Shown here: one piece after another, positions 1-8,428 of the stretch
How positions within the stretch are numbered: position 1 is the first letter of the stretch
How the letters are laid out: each line of letters begins with the position of its first letter
Origin: CF-39 sp035651155
Lineage (GTDB): Bacteria > Chloroflexota > Limnocylindria > P2-11E
Length of the DNA: 64,000 nucleotides
Assembly: GCA_035651155.1 (NCBI GenBank)
Contig: DASRGG010000035.1
Location: 1-64,000, forward strand
Reading direction: 5' to 3'
Translations under genes and position numbers: made by a program
Notes under the pieces: generated by a model
The model's input: the letters and a program-made list of their open reading frames with translations, nothing else
What the model was told of the DNA's origin: nothing
Database searches by the model: none

Positions 1-16
1 GGGGGGGGGGGGGGGG
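1..16. other. Poly-G run at the window edge, probable assembly artefact
   Basis: The first 16 bases are all G, followed directly by CG and the ATG of the first gene, so no ribosome-binding site or promoter can be read. Long poly-G runs at contig ends are typical of two-colour Illumina reads that ran out of signal. I infer that the true upstream sequence is missing. Confidence 0.7.
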
Positions 17-18
17 CG

Positions 19-1029
19 ATGACCGGCAGGCTCTCCGCACCCCGCCGGCCGGTAGTGCTCGTCGTCGACGACGTCGCCGCGAATCGCGAGCTCCTCGAGA
101 GTTATCTTGCCGATCTCGGCTGCGACGTGCGTCATGCCGGCGATGGGCTCGAAGCGCTCGCGTCGGTCGACGAGGCCGAGCCCGACGTCGTGTTCCTCGA
201 CATCGCAATGCCGGGGCTCGACGGGCTGACGGTCTGCGCGCGGCTGAAGGCCCACCCCACCCGCCGGCTCATCCCGGTCGTCCTCGTCACCGCGTCCGAC
301 GACCGCGAGACGAAGCTGCGCGGGCTCGAGGCGGGCGCCGACGACTTCCTGACCAGGCCGGTTGACGCGCGCGAGCTGCGCGCGCGTGTGCGCGTCCTGT
401 TGCGCGATCGCGCTCTCAACCTGCAGCTGGACGGGGCGGAGACGATCATCCTCAGCCTCGCGCGCGTCGTCGAGACGCGTGACCTTTACACCGTGCACCA
501 CTCCGAGCGGGTCGGCCGGTTCGCGCGTGAGATCGGACATGCGCACGGCTTGCGCGGCGACGACCTCACACTCCTCTATCAGGGCGGCATCCTGCACGAC
601 ATCGGCAAGGCCTTCATCCCCTCGGAGATCCTGCTGAAGAGCGGGCCGCTCACCGACGCCGAGTGGGAGCTCATGCGGACCCACTCCGCGCAGGGCGCGG
701 TGATCTGCGAGCCGCTGCGGAGTGCGACCTCCTTCCTGCCGATCATCCGCCACCATCACGAGCGCTTCGACGGTCGCGGGTACCCGGACCATCTCGCCGG
801 GGCCGACATCCCACTGGGCGCGCGGATCGCCGCCGTCGCCGACGCCTGGGACGCGATGGTGAACGAGCGCCCGTACCGAAAGGCGCTCGATCCCGATGAA
901 GCCCTGCGCAGGCTCCGCGAGGGTGCCGGGACGCAGTGGGATCCGGCGTTCGTCCAGCTCTTCACCGACCTCGCCGAGAGCGGCCTCGCCGGCCGCGTCG
1001 CGGCCGAGGCGCTCACGTTCGGCCGATGA
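19..1029 (+). CDS. REC-HD-GYP response regulator, probable c-di-GMP phosphodiesterase
   Basis: A 336-residue two-domain regulator. Residues about 10-125 form a receiver domain with acidic pocket VVDD, phospho-acceptor D61 (FLDIAMPG) and the conserved lysine region. Residues about 140-325 form an HD-GYP domain with H193-D194 in ILHDIGK and the signature HHHERFDGRGYP, which in this family binds metals and hydrolyses c-di-GMP. Its stop overlaps the ATG of the next kinase gene (ATGA), so it appears to be the first visible gene of the chemosensory operon. A same-length paralogue lies at 18219-19232 but is broken. The ATG at 19 is the only start visible because the sequence before it is poly-G, so an earlier start cannot be excluded. 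Confidence 0.9.
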   Translation: MTGRLSAPRRPVVLVVDDVAANRELLESYLADLGCDVRHAGDGLEALASVDEAEPDVVFLDIAMPGLDGLTVCARLKAHPTRRLIPVVLVTASDDRETKLRGLEAGADDFLTRPVDARELRARVRVLLRDRALNLQLDGAETIILSLARVVETRDLYTVHHSERVGRFAREIGHAHGLRGDDLTLLYQGGILHDIGKAFIPSEILLKSGPLTDAEWELMRTHSAQGAVICEPLRSATSFLPIIRHHHERFDGRGYPDHLAGADIPLGARIAAVADAWDAMVNERPYRKALDPDEALRRLREGAGTQWDPAFVQLFTDLAESGLAGRVAAEALTFGR

Positions 1030-3683
1030 GCGCGGACGACCTCATCCGTGGCGCTACGGATGCGCTCTTCGTCCTCGTCTTCGTCGCGGCCATCACGATG
1101 GCACTGCGGGAGCGGCGCCGACCGGTCGTCGACGCGGCGCTCCTCTTCGGTGCGCTCGCGCTCGTCCTCGTGCAGGGCGAGGTCGCGCGCCTGCTCCGCG
1201 TCACGCTCCCACCAGTCGCCGGCGACATCTCGGCCGCGCTCGTCATCGCCATCCCCTACCTCCTCCTGCGCCTCGTCGATGACCTCGTCGGCGTCCGTCG
1301 CGGCGTGCTCGTGGCGGCGCTCGCCGGGCTGGCTGCGGCGGTCGTCGGGCTGTTCCTCATGAGCACCCCGCTGCCGGCGTGGTTCACGCTCCTCATCGTC
1401 CTGTACTTCGTCGTTCTTCAGCTCTACGCGAGCGCCCTGCTCTTCGCCGCGACCCGCCGATCGAGCGGCGTGCCGCGACAACGGTCGCGCTCCGCGGTGC
1501 TCGGATCGATCCTCCTCGGGGTCGCCGTGCTCGTCGCCGGCCTGCAGACGCTGGTGGGGTCCCTCGACAGCGTCACGCGGCTGCTCGCACTCGGATCGGC
1601 GCTTGCCTACTACGCCGGATTCGCGCCGCCCGGGCTCCTGAAGCGGGCCTGGCAGGAGCCCGAGCTCCGGTCGTTCCTCGCCCAGGTCGCCGCGATCTCG
1701 CCCAACACCGAGCCCACGGCCATCGCCGCGCGGCTGGAGGAGAGCATCGCGCGGACGGCGGGCGCGTCCGCCGCGCTCATCGGCGTGTGGGACGAACAGC
1801 GCGGCGCGCTCGTGCGGCCGGGCGGAACGACCCCGGTGGACGGCGTATTGGCAGAGGCGTACCGCGGACAGCGGGCATCCCTCACGAGCGCCGGCAACGG
1901 CACGCACGGTCCGCTCGCCGACGTGAGACCCCGCGCCGCGATCGCCGCGCCGATCTCGGCGCGCGGCAGACACCTCGGCGCGCTCGTCGTCGAGCTGCGG
2001 CATGCGCCGCTCTTCGTGCAGGACGACCTGACCTTCGTCCAGCTCCTGGCGGATCAGGCCGCGCTGGTCTTCGACAGCGCGAGGATCTACCAAGACCTCG
2101 CGCAGGTGAACCGGCGCCTCCAGGAGGCGACACGAATGAAGTCCGAGTTCCTGGCGAACATGAGCCACGAGCTGCGCTCGCCGCTGAACGGCATCATCGG
2201 CTTCAGCGAGCTCATCCACGACGGCAAGGCGGGCGAGGTCTCCCCGAAGCAGCAGAACTACGTCGGGCACATCCTCAACAGCTCGCGCCACCTGCTCCAG
2301 CTCATCAACGACGTGCTCGACCTGGCCAAGGTGGAGTCCGGGAAGTTCGAGTTCCAACCGGAGCGGGTCGCGCTGGCGGAGCTCGTCCGCGATGTGACGA
2401 ACACGCTGCAGACCGTCGCGGAGCAGAAGCGCATCCGCGTCGAGGCCGACCTCGCGCCGGACGTCGGTGAGGTCGTCATCGATCGCGCGAAGCTCAAGCA
2501 GGTCGTCTACAACTATCTCTCCAACGCGTTGAAGTTCACCCCCGATGACGGCCGCGTGCGCATCGCCGTGCGGCTGGAGGGTCCCGACCGCTTCCGCCTC
2601 GAGGTCGCCGACACCGGCATCGGGGTCAAGACGGAAGACCTCGGGCGCCTCTTCACCGAATTCCAGCAGCTCGACTCCAGCGCGGCGAAGAAGCACCAGG
2701 GCACCGGCCTCGGACTCGCCCTCACCAAGCGCATCGTCGAAGCGCAGGGTGGGATCGTGGGCGTCGAGAGCGAGTTCGGCGCGGGCAGCACGTTCTTCGC
2801 GGTGCTGCCCCGGCACAGCACCGCGCCGCCAGCCGCGACGCCGGCCGCGGGAGCCGACGCGCCGGCGCTCGCGGCGGCCCCCGCGGGCGTGCCGGCCGTC
2901 CTCGTCGTCGAGGACGACGCCCGGGACCGCGCGTGGATCGCGACGGAGCTCACGCGAGCGGGCTACGCGGTCGAACTCGCCGTCACCGGACGCGAGGCAC
3001 TCGCCCGCGCGCGCCAGCGGCGCTACGACCTCATCGCGCTCGACCTGCTCCTGCCGGACCTGCTCGGGGTCGAGGTGCTGCGCGGCGTCCGCGAGGACGA
3101 GCGCAACCGCGACACGCCGGTGCTGGTGATCACCGTCGTCGCCGAGCGCGGCCTCGTCGACCCCTACCCGATCGTCGACTACCTGGTGAAGCCGGTGAGC
3201 GCTGAGCAGCTGCGCGCCTCGCTGGCGCGCGCTGGGCTGCTGCCGCGGCGAGCGGCCCCCGTGCTCGTCGTCGACGACGACCCGGCCGCGCGGCGCCTGG
3301 CGGAGGAGCTGCTCGCCGGGCTCGGGTACGCGTCGACGGGTCACGCCGACGGGGCGAGCGCGCTTCGCGCCGCAGGGGAAACGCCGCCGCTGGCGGTGCT
3401 GCTCGACCTCCTCATGCCCGGGATGGACGGCTTCGAGTTCCTCGAGCGCTTCCGCCATACCGCTGGGGGGCGCGATGTCCCGGTGATCATCTGGACGGTC
3501 AAGGACCTCACCGCCGCCGATCGCCAGTTCCTGCGCGAGCGCGCCCAGGGGATCGTCTCCAAGGCGAGCGGCAAGCCCGGCGACCTCGTCGCGCTGCTGC
3601 GGAGCCACGTGCCGCCGCCTCCGCCCCCTTTCGGGGAGGGCGAGCACGTGGCGACCCTGCGCGCCGACGGGCCGAAGAAGTAA
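1026..3683 (+). CDS. Membrane hybrid histidine kinase: TM region, GAF, HisKA, HATPase, REC, REC
   Basis: An 885-residue hybrid kinase. Residues about 10-215 hold roughly seven hydrophobic segments. A GAF-like domain follows (about 225-350), then the HisKA H-box with H381 in FLANMSHELRSPLN, then an HATPase domain with the VADTGIGV and GTGLGLAL boxes. Two receiver domains close the protein, with phospho-acceptors D673 (ALDLLLPD) and D794 (LLDLLMPG). This suggests an internal phosphorelay. The start is the ATG overlapping the stop of the HD-GYP gene; longer in-frame starts would lie inside that gene. The kinase core resembles those encoded at 11148 and 19572. The ligand is unknown. Confidence 0.9.
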   Translation: MSADDLIRGATDALFVLVFVAAITMALRERRRPVVDAALLFGALALVLVQGEVARLLRVTLPPVAGDISAALVIAIPYLLLRLVDDLVGVRRGVLVAALAGLAAAVVGLFLMSTPLPAWFTLLIVLYFVVLQLYASALLFAATRRSSGVPRQRSRSAVLGSILLGVAVLVAGLQTLVGSLDSVTRLLALGSALAYYAGFAPPGLLKRAWQEPELRSFLAQVAAISPNTEPTAIAARLEESIARTAGASAALIGVWDEQRGALVRPGGTTPVDGVLAEAYRGQRASLTSAGNGTHGPLADVRPRAAIAAPISARGRHLGALVVELRHAPLFVQDDLTFVQLLADQAALVFDSARIYQDLAQVNRRLQEATRMKSEFLANMSHELRSPLNGIIGFSELIHDGKAGEVSPKQQNYVGHILNSSRHLLQLINDVLDLAKVESGKFEFQPERVALAELVRDVTNTLQTVAEQKRIRVEADLAPDVGEVVIDRAKLKQVVYNYLSNALKFTPDDGRVRIAVRLEGPDRFRLEVADTGIGVKTEDLGRLFTEFQQLDSSAAKKHQGTGLGLALTKRIVEAQGGIVGVESEFGAGSTFFAVLPRHSTAPPAATPAAGADAPALAAAPAGVPAVLVVEDDARDRAWIATELTRAGYAVELAVTGREALARARQRRYDLIALDLLLPDLLGVEVLRGVREDERNRDTPVLVITVVAERGLVDPYPIVDYLVKPVSAEQLRASLARAGLLPRRAAPVLVVDDDPAARRLAEELLAGLGYASTGHADGASALRAAGETPPLAVLLDLLMPGMDGFEFLERFRHTAGGRDVPVIIWTVKDLTAADRQFLRERAQGIVSKASGKPGDLVALLRSHVPPPPPPFGEGEHVATLRADGPKK

Positions 3684-3694
3684 GGAGGCAAGCC

Positions 3695-3751
3695 GTGGCC
3701 GCTGAGGGCGCCGGGCCCTCGCTTCGCAGCCTCGTCGACACGGAGACGTGA
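3695..3751 (+). pseudogene. Short GTG ORF with strong RBS, probable stub of a deleted receiver gene
   Basis: Just after the hybrid kinase stop there is a strong ribosome-binding site (AAGGAGG) followed by GTG-GCC-GCT-GAG, an 18-codon frame whose TGA shares one base with the ATG of the next gene. The same RBS and first four codons (M/V-A-A-E) begin the receiver gene at 4613, with near-identical DNA. I infer that this is the 5' end of a duplicated receiver gene whose body was deleted. It could still act as a translated leader coupled to the GGDEF gene. Confidence 0.45.
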
Positions 3752-4623
3752 TGACCGAACCGACGGAGCCCATCGCCGCACTGGCGGCCATCGCCGCGCT
3801 GCTGGCGGCGATGTTCTTCCTCTTCCGCTCGCTGCCCTGGTCACGCCCAGGGCCCTGGCGGCGGATCTGGTCCCTCGCAGCACTGGCGGCGCTCCTGTTC
3901 ATCCTCGCCGAGGCCGGCGCGGTACTTGACCCCGAGCGGCCGGTCGGTGCGCTCAGCCACCAGATTCCGCTCTTCGGGGTGATCTTGGCCGCGACGGCCG
4001 GATTCGTCGCGACCTACTTCGAGTCGCAGCGCGGCGCCGAGCGCGAGCGCGTCCTCGCGCTGACCGATCCACTCACCGGACTGCGCAACCGACGCGCCCT
4101 GCAGGAGCGGGTCGCGCTGGCGCTCGAGCGCGACGAGCGCTTCACGGTGCTCTGGGCGGATCTGGACGACTTCCACCTCGTGAACGATGCCCTCGGCTCC
4201 CAGTCCGGAGATACCACGCTGCAAGCGGTCGGCCAGGCCATGACGCGGGTCGCGCGCAGCGCCGATCTCGTGGCCCGCGTCGGTGGGGATGCCTTCGCGC
4301 TGTTCCTGTCAGCAGCCGAGGAGTCGGCGGTCCGGCTGGTCGCGGAGCGTGCCTCGTCCGAGCTTGCGACCGTCGCCGTGGGCCGCCCGCGGAGTCGCCG
4401 CCTAGCCGCCTCGTTCGGTGCGGCCGGCCACGCCGACGGCCAGACCGCACACCAGATCCTCGAGCACGCCGAGTCGGCGGCCGCTCGGGCCAGCGATGCG
4501 GGCGGCGACCATCTCGCCTACGCGGCGGAAGCGGTCCTTGTCCGTGTCGATGGCGCATCGGCTGGGTCCGCGACGACGCACGCTGTGGAACCGAGGAAGG
4601 AGGAGGCGAGCCATGGCCGCTGA
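3751..4623 (+). CDS. Membrane GGDEF protein with degenerate active site (GGDAF)
   Basis: A 290-residue protein with three hydrophobic segments in the first 90 residues, then a GGDEF domain beginning DPLTGLRNRRAL. The signature at residues 178-182 reads GGDAF, so the catalytic glutamate is alanine and diguanylate cyclase activity is unlikely. The inhibitory-site motif R-S-A-D (169-172) is intact exactly five residues upstream, so it may be a c-di-GMP receptor. The ATG at 3751 has GGAG five bases upstream; a GTG one codon earlier is also possible. Its 3' end overlaps the following receiver gene by 11 nt. It sits inside the chemosensory operon, where a c-di-GMP-sensing membrane protein would be a plausible output. 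Confidence 0.85.
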   Translation: MTEPTEPIAALAAIAALLAAMFFLFRSLPWSRPGPWRRIWSLAALAALLFILAEAGAVLDPERPVGALSHQIPLFGVILAATAGFVATYFESQRGAERERVLALTDPLTGLRNRRALQERVALALERDERFTVLWADLDDFHLVNDALGSQSGDTTLQAVGQAMTRVARSADLVARVGGDAFALFLSAAEESAVRLVAERASSELATVAVGRPRSRRLAASFGAAGHADGQTAHQILEHAESAAARASDAGGDHLAYAAEAVLVRVDGASAGSATTHAVEPRKEEASHGR

Positions 4624-4993
4624 GCCGGTCCTGCTCATCGACGACCAGGAGATGAACCTGGAGCTCGCCCGCGAGCTCCTCGAGATGGACGGCTACGCGG
4701 TACGGACGGCCGGCGATGCCGACGAGGCCCTCGCCGTCCTCGCGAGCGGCTTCCTTCCGAGGCTCATCCTCATGGACATCCAGCTGCCGGGGATGGACGG
4801 CTTAGAGCTCACCAGGCGGCTGCGCGCCGACCCCGCCCAGGCCGGCGTCGTGATCATCGCGCTCACCGCGTATGCGATGGTCGGCGACCGCGAGCGCACC
4901 CTCGCCGCCGGCTGCGACGGCTACATCGCCAAGCCGATCGACACGCGCACGTTCTCCCGCACGATCCGCGAGGCGCTGGAATCCAGACGGTGA
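4613..4993 (+). CDS. Single-domain response regulator (CheY/DivK-like receiver)
   Basis: A 126-residue stand-alone receiver domain with acidic residues in LLIDDQEMN, phospho-acceptor D55 (LMDIQLPG), the TAYA switch region and the conserved lysine in YIAKPID. There is no output domain, so it acts by protein contact or as a phosphorelay intermediate. The ATG has an excellent Shine-Dalgarno sequence (GGAAGGAGGAGG) and lies 11 nt inside the previous gene. Its stop overlaps the GTG of cheW. The TAYAMVGDRERTLAAGCDGYI stretch resembles DivK-type regulators of hybrid kinases, making the neighbouring kinases likely partners. Confidence 0.9.
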   Translation: MAAEPVLLIDDQEMNLELARELLEMDGYAVRTAGDADEALAVLASGFLPRLILMDIQLPGMDGLELTRRLRADPAQAGVVIIALTAYAMVGDRERTLAAGCDGYIAKPIDTRTFSRTIREALESRR

Positions 4994-5481
4994 CCGTGAC
5001 GACGGGAGCGGCCGCGGCGGCGTCGGCCATCCCGCTCCTCGTCTTCGAGCTCGCGGGTGAACGCTGCGCGCTCCCCGCCGCCGATGTCCGGGAGGTGCTA
5101 CGCGCCGTGCTCCCGGCCCGCCTGCCGAACGCACCGGAAATCGTCGCGGGCGTGCTGGACGTGCGCGGAGAGCTCGTCCCGCTCGTGGACGTGCGACGCC
5201 GCTTCGGCCTACCGCCCCGAGCGCTCGCGGCGGACGACCACATCGTCATCGCGCGCGTCGCGCATCGGGCGGTCGCGTTCGCCGTGGAACGGGCCGAGGA
5301 TGTCGTGCGCATCCCGAGCATCGATGTCCGCGACATCGCGGACGTGGCGATGGGCACGCAGCATGTCGCCGGCGTCGCGCACCTGGACGACGGCCTCCTC
5401 GTGATCCACGACCTCCGAGCGTTTCTGTCGGCCGACGAGGTGCTCGGGATCGACCGCGCGCTGGCGGAGGTGAGGTCATGA
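4990..5481 (+). CDS. cheW: CheW-like chemosensory coupling protein
   Basis: A 163-residue protein made almost entirely of one CheW domain: LLVFELAGERCALPAADVRE at the start, VLDVRGELVPLVDVRRRFGL in the middle, and the usual C-terminal strand. CheW bridges chemoreceptors and the kinase CheA. The GTG start overlaps the stop of the receiver gene, and the TGA overlaps the ATG of cheR. A second CheW is encoded at 8399, next to the receptor and cheA; this one is paired with cheR and may serve as an alternative coupler. Confidence 0.9.
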   Translation: MTVTTGAAAAASAIPLLVFELAGERCALPAADVREVLRAVLPARLPNAPEIVAGVLDVRGELVPLVDVRRRFGLPPRALAADDHIVIARVAHRAVAFAVERAEDVVRIPSIDVRDIADVAMGTQHVAGVAHLDDGLLVIHDLRAFLSADEVLGIDRALAEVRS

Positions 5482-6872
5482 CGATGACGGTGGCCTCGGA
5501 CGACGCTCTGGAGCGGACGGCCGCCGTGCTCGCGCGCGAAGCCGGCATGGCCTGCCCCCCGGCACGCCGGCGCGATCTCGCACGGGCGGTCGAGGACGTC
5601 TGTCGCAGCGCCTCGATCGACGACGCCGCTACGTATCTCACGCAGATCGCGGAACACCCCACGCTGCTCGACGACCTCGTCGGCGCGCTGGCCGTCGGCG
5701 AGACCTATTTCTTCCGCGATCCCGATCAGTTCGCGCTCATCCGCAGCACGATCATCCCGGATCTGGTGCGAGAGCACGGCTCGGCGCTGCGCGTGTGGAG
5801 CGCCGGCTGCGCGTCGGGTGAGGAGGCCTACTCGATCGCGATCGCCCTCGCCGAAGCCGGGATCACGACGGCGCCACCCGTGCTCGGCACCGACATCTCT
5901 CGGGGTGCCCTGCGCCGCGCCGACATCGGCACGTACGGCCAGTGGTCGTTCCGGGGCGCGCCGGATGCTCGCCGCGAGCGCTACTTCGAGCGCGACGGGG
6001 ACCGCTTCCGGATCCGTCAGGAGATCCGCGCGCGGGTGCGCTTCGCGTGGCTCAATCTCGCATCCAAGAGCTACCCCTCGCTGCATTCGGGGATCTGGGA
6101 TATCCACCTCGCGCTCTGTCGCAACGTGCTCATCTACCTCACCCCTGAGGCGGTGGCACACGTCGCGCACCGCCTCTATGACGCGCTCGCGCCGGGCGGC
6201 TGGCTCCTCACCAGTCCGTCCGATCCGCCGCTCGCGGCGCTCGCGCCGTTCGTGACCGTCGCCACCGGCACCGGCATGGCATACCGCCGGCCTCCCGTGG
6301 ACGCGACGTCCGCGCTCCAGACCGACGACCTCCCCGACATCGCGACGGCGTGTGCGGAGGAGCCGGCGTCGGACCCGACCATTGCGGCCGCTCGCGAACA
6401 GGCAGCCGCGCGGCCGAGTCCGCGTCCGGAGCCGGCGGCGCGACCCACGACGACGCTCGAGACGTTGCGCGCTCGTCTCCGCACGCTCGCGGACCGCGCC
6501 GAGCACGACGAGGTCGCGCGGGTGCTCGTGCGAGCGGTCCAGGCGCACCCGCTCGATGCGGAGCTGCACTATCTGCGCGCGATCATGCTCCTCGAGCAGG
6601 GGAAGGACGGCGAGGCGGCCGCGGCCGCGCGCCGCGCGCTCTACCTGGAGCCGCAGCTCGCCGTCGCGGCGATCGCGCTGGGGTCGGCGCTGCACCGCAG
6701 TGCGGACGTTCATGCGGCCCGGCGCGCCTATCGGTCGGCGGCGGCGCTCCTTGCGCGACGTCCGCCCGACGAGCCGGTGCAGCTCGGCGACGGCGAGCGC
6801 GCCGGCGGACTGCTCCGATCCGTGGAGTCACTGATCGCACTCACCGGCTCAGGCGCTGAAAGGACGAGTTAA
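5478..6872 (+). CDS. cheR: CheR chemoreceptor methyltransferase with C-terminal TPR-like repeats
   Basis: A 464-residue protein. Residues about 10-270 are a CheR methyltransferase: the all-alpha N-terminal domain, then VGETYFFRD, the SAM-binding VWSAGCASGEEAYS motif, and ALCRNVLIYL. CheR uses S-adenosylmethionine to methylate glutamates of chemoreceptors. A Pro/Ala-rich linker is followed by a helical C-terminal region (about 325-455) with tetratricopeptide-like repeats, a layout known from CheR proteins of alternative-function systems such as Wsp. The ATG overlaps the preceding cheW stop, and the receptor gene follows after three bases, as expected for an enzyme-substrate pair. Confidence 0.92.
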   Translation: MTMTVASDDALERTAAVLAREAGMACPPARRRDLARAVEDVCRSASIDDAATYLTQIAEHPTLLDDLVGALAVGETYFFRDPDQFALIRSTIIPDLVREHGSALRVWSAGCASGEEAYSIAIALAEAGITTAPPVLGTDISRGALRRADIGTYGQWSFRGAPDARRERYFERDGDRFRIRQEIRARVRFAWLNLASKSYPSLHSGIWDIHLALCRNVLIYLTPEAVAHVAHRLYDALAPGGWLLTSPSDPPLAALAPFVTVATGTGMAYRRPPVDATSALQTDDLPDIATACAEEPASDPTIAAAREQAAARPSPRPEPAARPTTTLETLRARLRTLADRAEHDEVARVLVRAVQAHPLDAELHYLRAIMLLEQGKDGEAAAAARRALYLEPQLAVAAIALGSALHRSADVHAARRAYRSAAALLARRPPDEPVQLGDGERAGGLLRSVESLIALTGSGAERTS

Positions 6873-6875
6873 GGA

Positions 6876-8402
6876 ATGAGACGCAGCAGGACACCGACGA
6901 TCCTCACCATCGGCTTCGCGGGCGCGATCATGCTCATGGCCGCCAGTGCCACGGTGATCCTCGCCGGTCTGGCGCGGCTCGCTGAAGACACCCAGGCGGT
7001 GACGCACACGTACACCGTCCTGCGAACGACGGACGACATCCTCCAGACGCTGACGGACGCCGAGACGAGCGCGCGCGGATACGTGATCGCCGGCCAGGAC
7101 AGCTTTCTCGATCCGTATCGCGCGGCGCTGGCGTCGATCGAGACCGACCTGAGTCAGTTCATGCAGCTGACCGTTGACAATTCGGCGCAGCAGGCGCGCG
7201 GGCGCGACCTGCGCACGCTCGTGGACACCAAGCTCGCCTTTGAGGCCGCGACGATCGACTTGCGCCGGCAGGGACAGGAAGCCCAGGCGATCCAGAGGGT
7301 GAGCGGCGGTCAGGGAAAGATCACGATGGACCGCATCCGCCAGGTGCTCACGGACGCCGGTGCGGCGGAGCTCGACCTCTTGAAGGTGCGCGCCGAGGCG
7401 TCCGACGCGAGCGCAGGGAACACGCGCGCCGCGGTGCTGATCGGATTCGGCTCGCTCATGGTGGGTACGATCGCCCTCGCCTTTTACACCTATCGCGCGG
7501 CGCGCACGCTGAGCCGCACCGCGACCCAGGCACAGCAGCGAGCCGAGCAGCTCCAGCGCCTCTTCGACGCCGTCGGAGAGACGGCCGCGAGCCTCACCGC
7601 CGCCGCGGCCGAGATCCTCGCGGCGACGACCCAGCAGGCCGCCGGCGCGGCCGAGCAGGCCGCGGCGGTCACCGAGACGACGACGACGGTGGACGAGGTC
7701 GCCAAGACCGCCGAGCAGGCCGCGCAACGGGCGAAGGCCGTCGCCGACAGCGGGCAGCGCTCGGTGGAGGTGTCGAAGACCGGACGCGCGGCAGTATCAG
7801 AGGCGATCGTCGCGACCGGAGAGCTGCGCGCTCAGGTCGAGGGCATCGCCGAGACCACCCTCGGTCTGGCCGAGCGCGCGCAGGCCATCGGCGAGATCAC
7901 CGCCGCGGTGAACGAGATCGCCGAGCAGACCAACCTGCTCGCGCTCAACGCCGCGATCGAGGCCGCGCGCGCCGGCGAGCAGGGCAAGGGCTTCGCCGTC
8001 GTCGCGGCGGAGGTGAAGTCCCTGGCCGAGCAGTCGAAGAAGTCGACCGTGCAGATCCGCCAGATCCTCGACGACATCCAGAAGGCGACCAACGCCGCGG
8101 TCCTCGCCACCGAGCAGGGCACGCGGAGCGCGGCCAACACGACCAAGCTCGTCACGCAGGCCGGCGAGGCCATCGCCTCGCTCGCCGAGTCGGTCGCCCA
8201 GGCCGCGACCGCGGCGGCGCAGATCGCCGCCTCCGCCGGCCAACAGGCCACCGGGACGGCGCAGATCACCGAGGCCATCCGCAACATCGGCGAAGCCTCG
8301 ACCCAGAACCTCGCCTCCACTCGCCAGGCCGAGCGGGCCGCGCAGGACCTCAACGCCATGGCCGGCAGGCTGAAAGAGCTGCTCGCGGAGCGGCGCGCAT
8401 GA
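6876..8402 (+). CDS. Methyl-accepting chemotaxis protein with CHASE3 sensor and no HAMP
   Basis: A 508-residue chemoreceptor. A transmembrane helix (about 8-33) precedes an extracytoplasmic helical domain with CHASE3 character (TDAETSARGYVIAGQ), then a second transmembrane helix (about 186-208). The cytoplasmic part is a long Ala/Glu-rich coiled coil whose conserved hairpin tip, EIAEQTNLLALNAAIEAARA, lies near residue 350. I see no HAMP domain and no C-terminal CheR-docking pentapeptide. It is the only receptor in the operon, lying between cheR and cheW/cheA. CHASE3 ligands are generally unknown. Confidence 0.93.
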   Translation: MRRSRTPTILTIGFAGAIMLMAASATVILAGLARLAEDTQAVTHTYTVLRTTDDILQTLTDAETSARGYVIAGQDSFLDPYRAALASIETDLSQFMQLTVDNSAQQARGRDLRTLVDTKLAFEAATIDLRRQGQEAQAIQRVSGGQGKITMDRIRQVLTDAGAAELDLLKVRAEASDASAGNTRAAVLIGFGSLMVGTIALAFYTYRAARTLSRTATQAQQRAEQLQRLFDAVGETAASLTAAAAEILAATTQQAAGAAEQAAAVTETTTTVDEVAKTAEQAAQRAKAVADSGQRSVEVSKTGRAAVSEAIVATGELRAQVEGIAETTLGLAERAQAIGEITAAVNEIAEQTNLLALNAAIEAARAGEQGKGFAVVAAEVKSLAEQSKKSTVQIRQILDDIQKATNAAVLATEQGTRSAANTTKLVTQAGEAIASLAESVAQAATAAAQIAASAGQQATGTAQITEAIRNIGEASTQNLASTRQAERAAQDLNAMAGRLKELLAERRA

Positions 8403-8428
8403 GTCAGCGCGAGCCGGATGCGGCACGC
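8399..8428 (+). repeat. 30-nt near-identical start region shared by cheW2 and cheA
   Basis: The first ten codons of this gene, encoding MSQREPDAAR, differ at only two bases from the first ten codons of cheA at 8971-9000 (MSRREPDAAR). The sequences diverge completely afterwards. Confidence 0.85.

Noticed and set aside
756..3902. Open frame of 1048 codons on the minus strand opposite the hybrid kinase
   Set aside because: It is Arg/Asp/Glu-rich nonsense with no domain pattern, and the plus strand encodes a complete multi-domain kinase. Long antisense frames are expected at this GC content.
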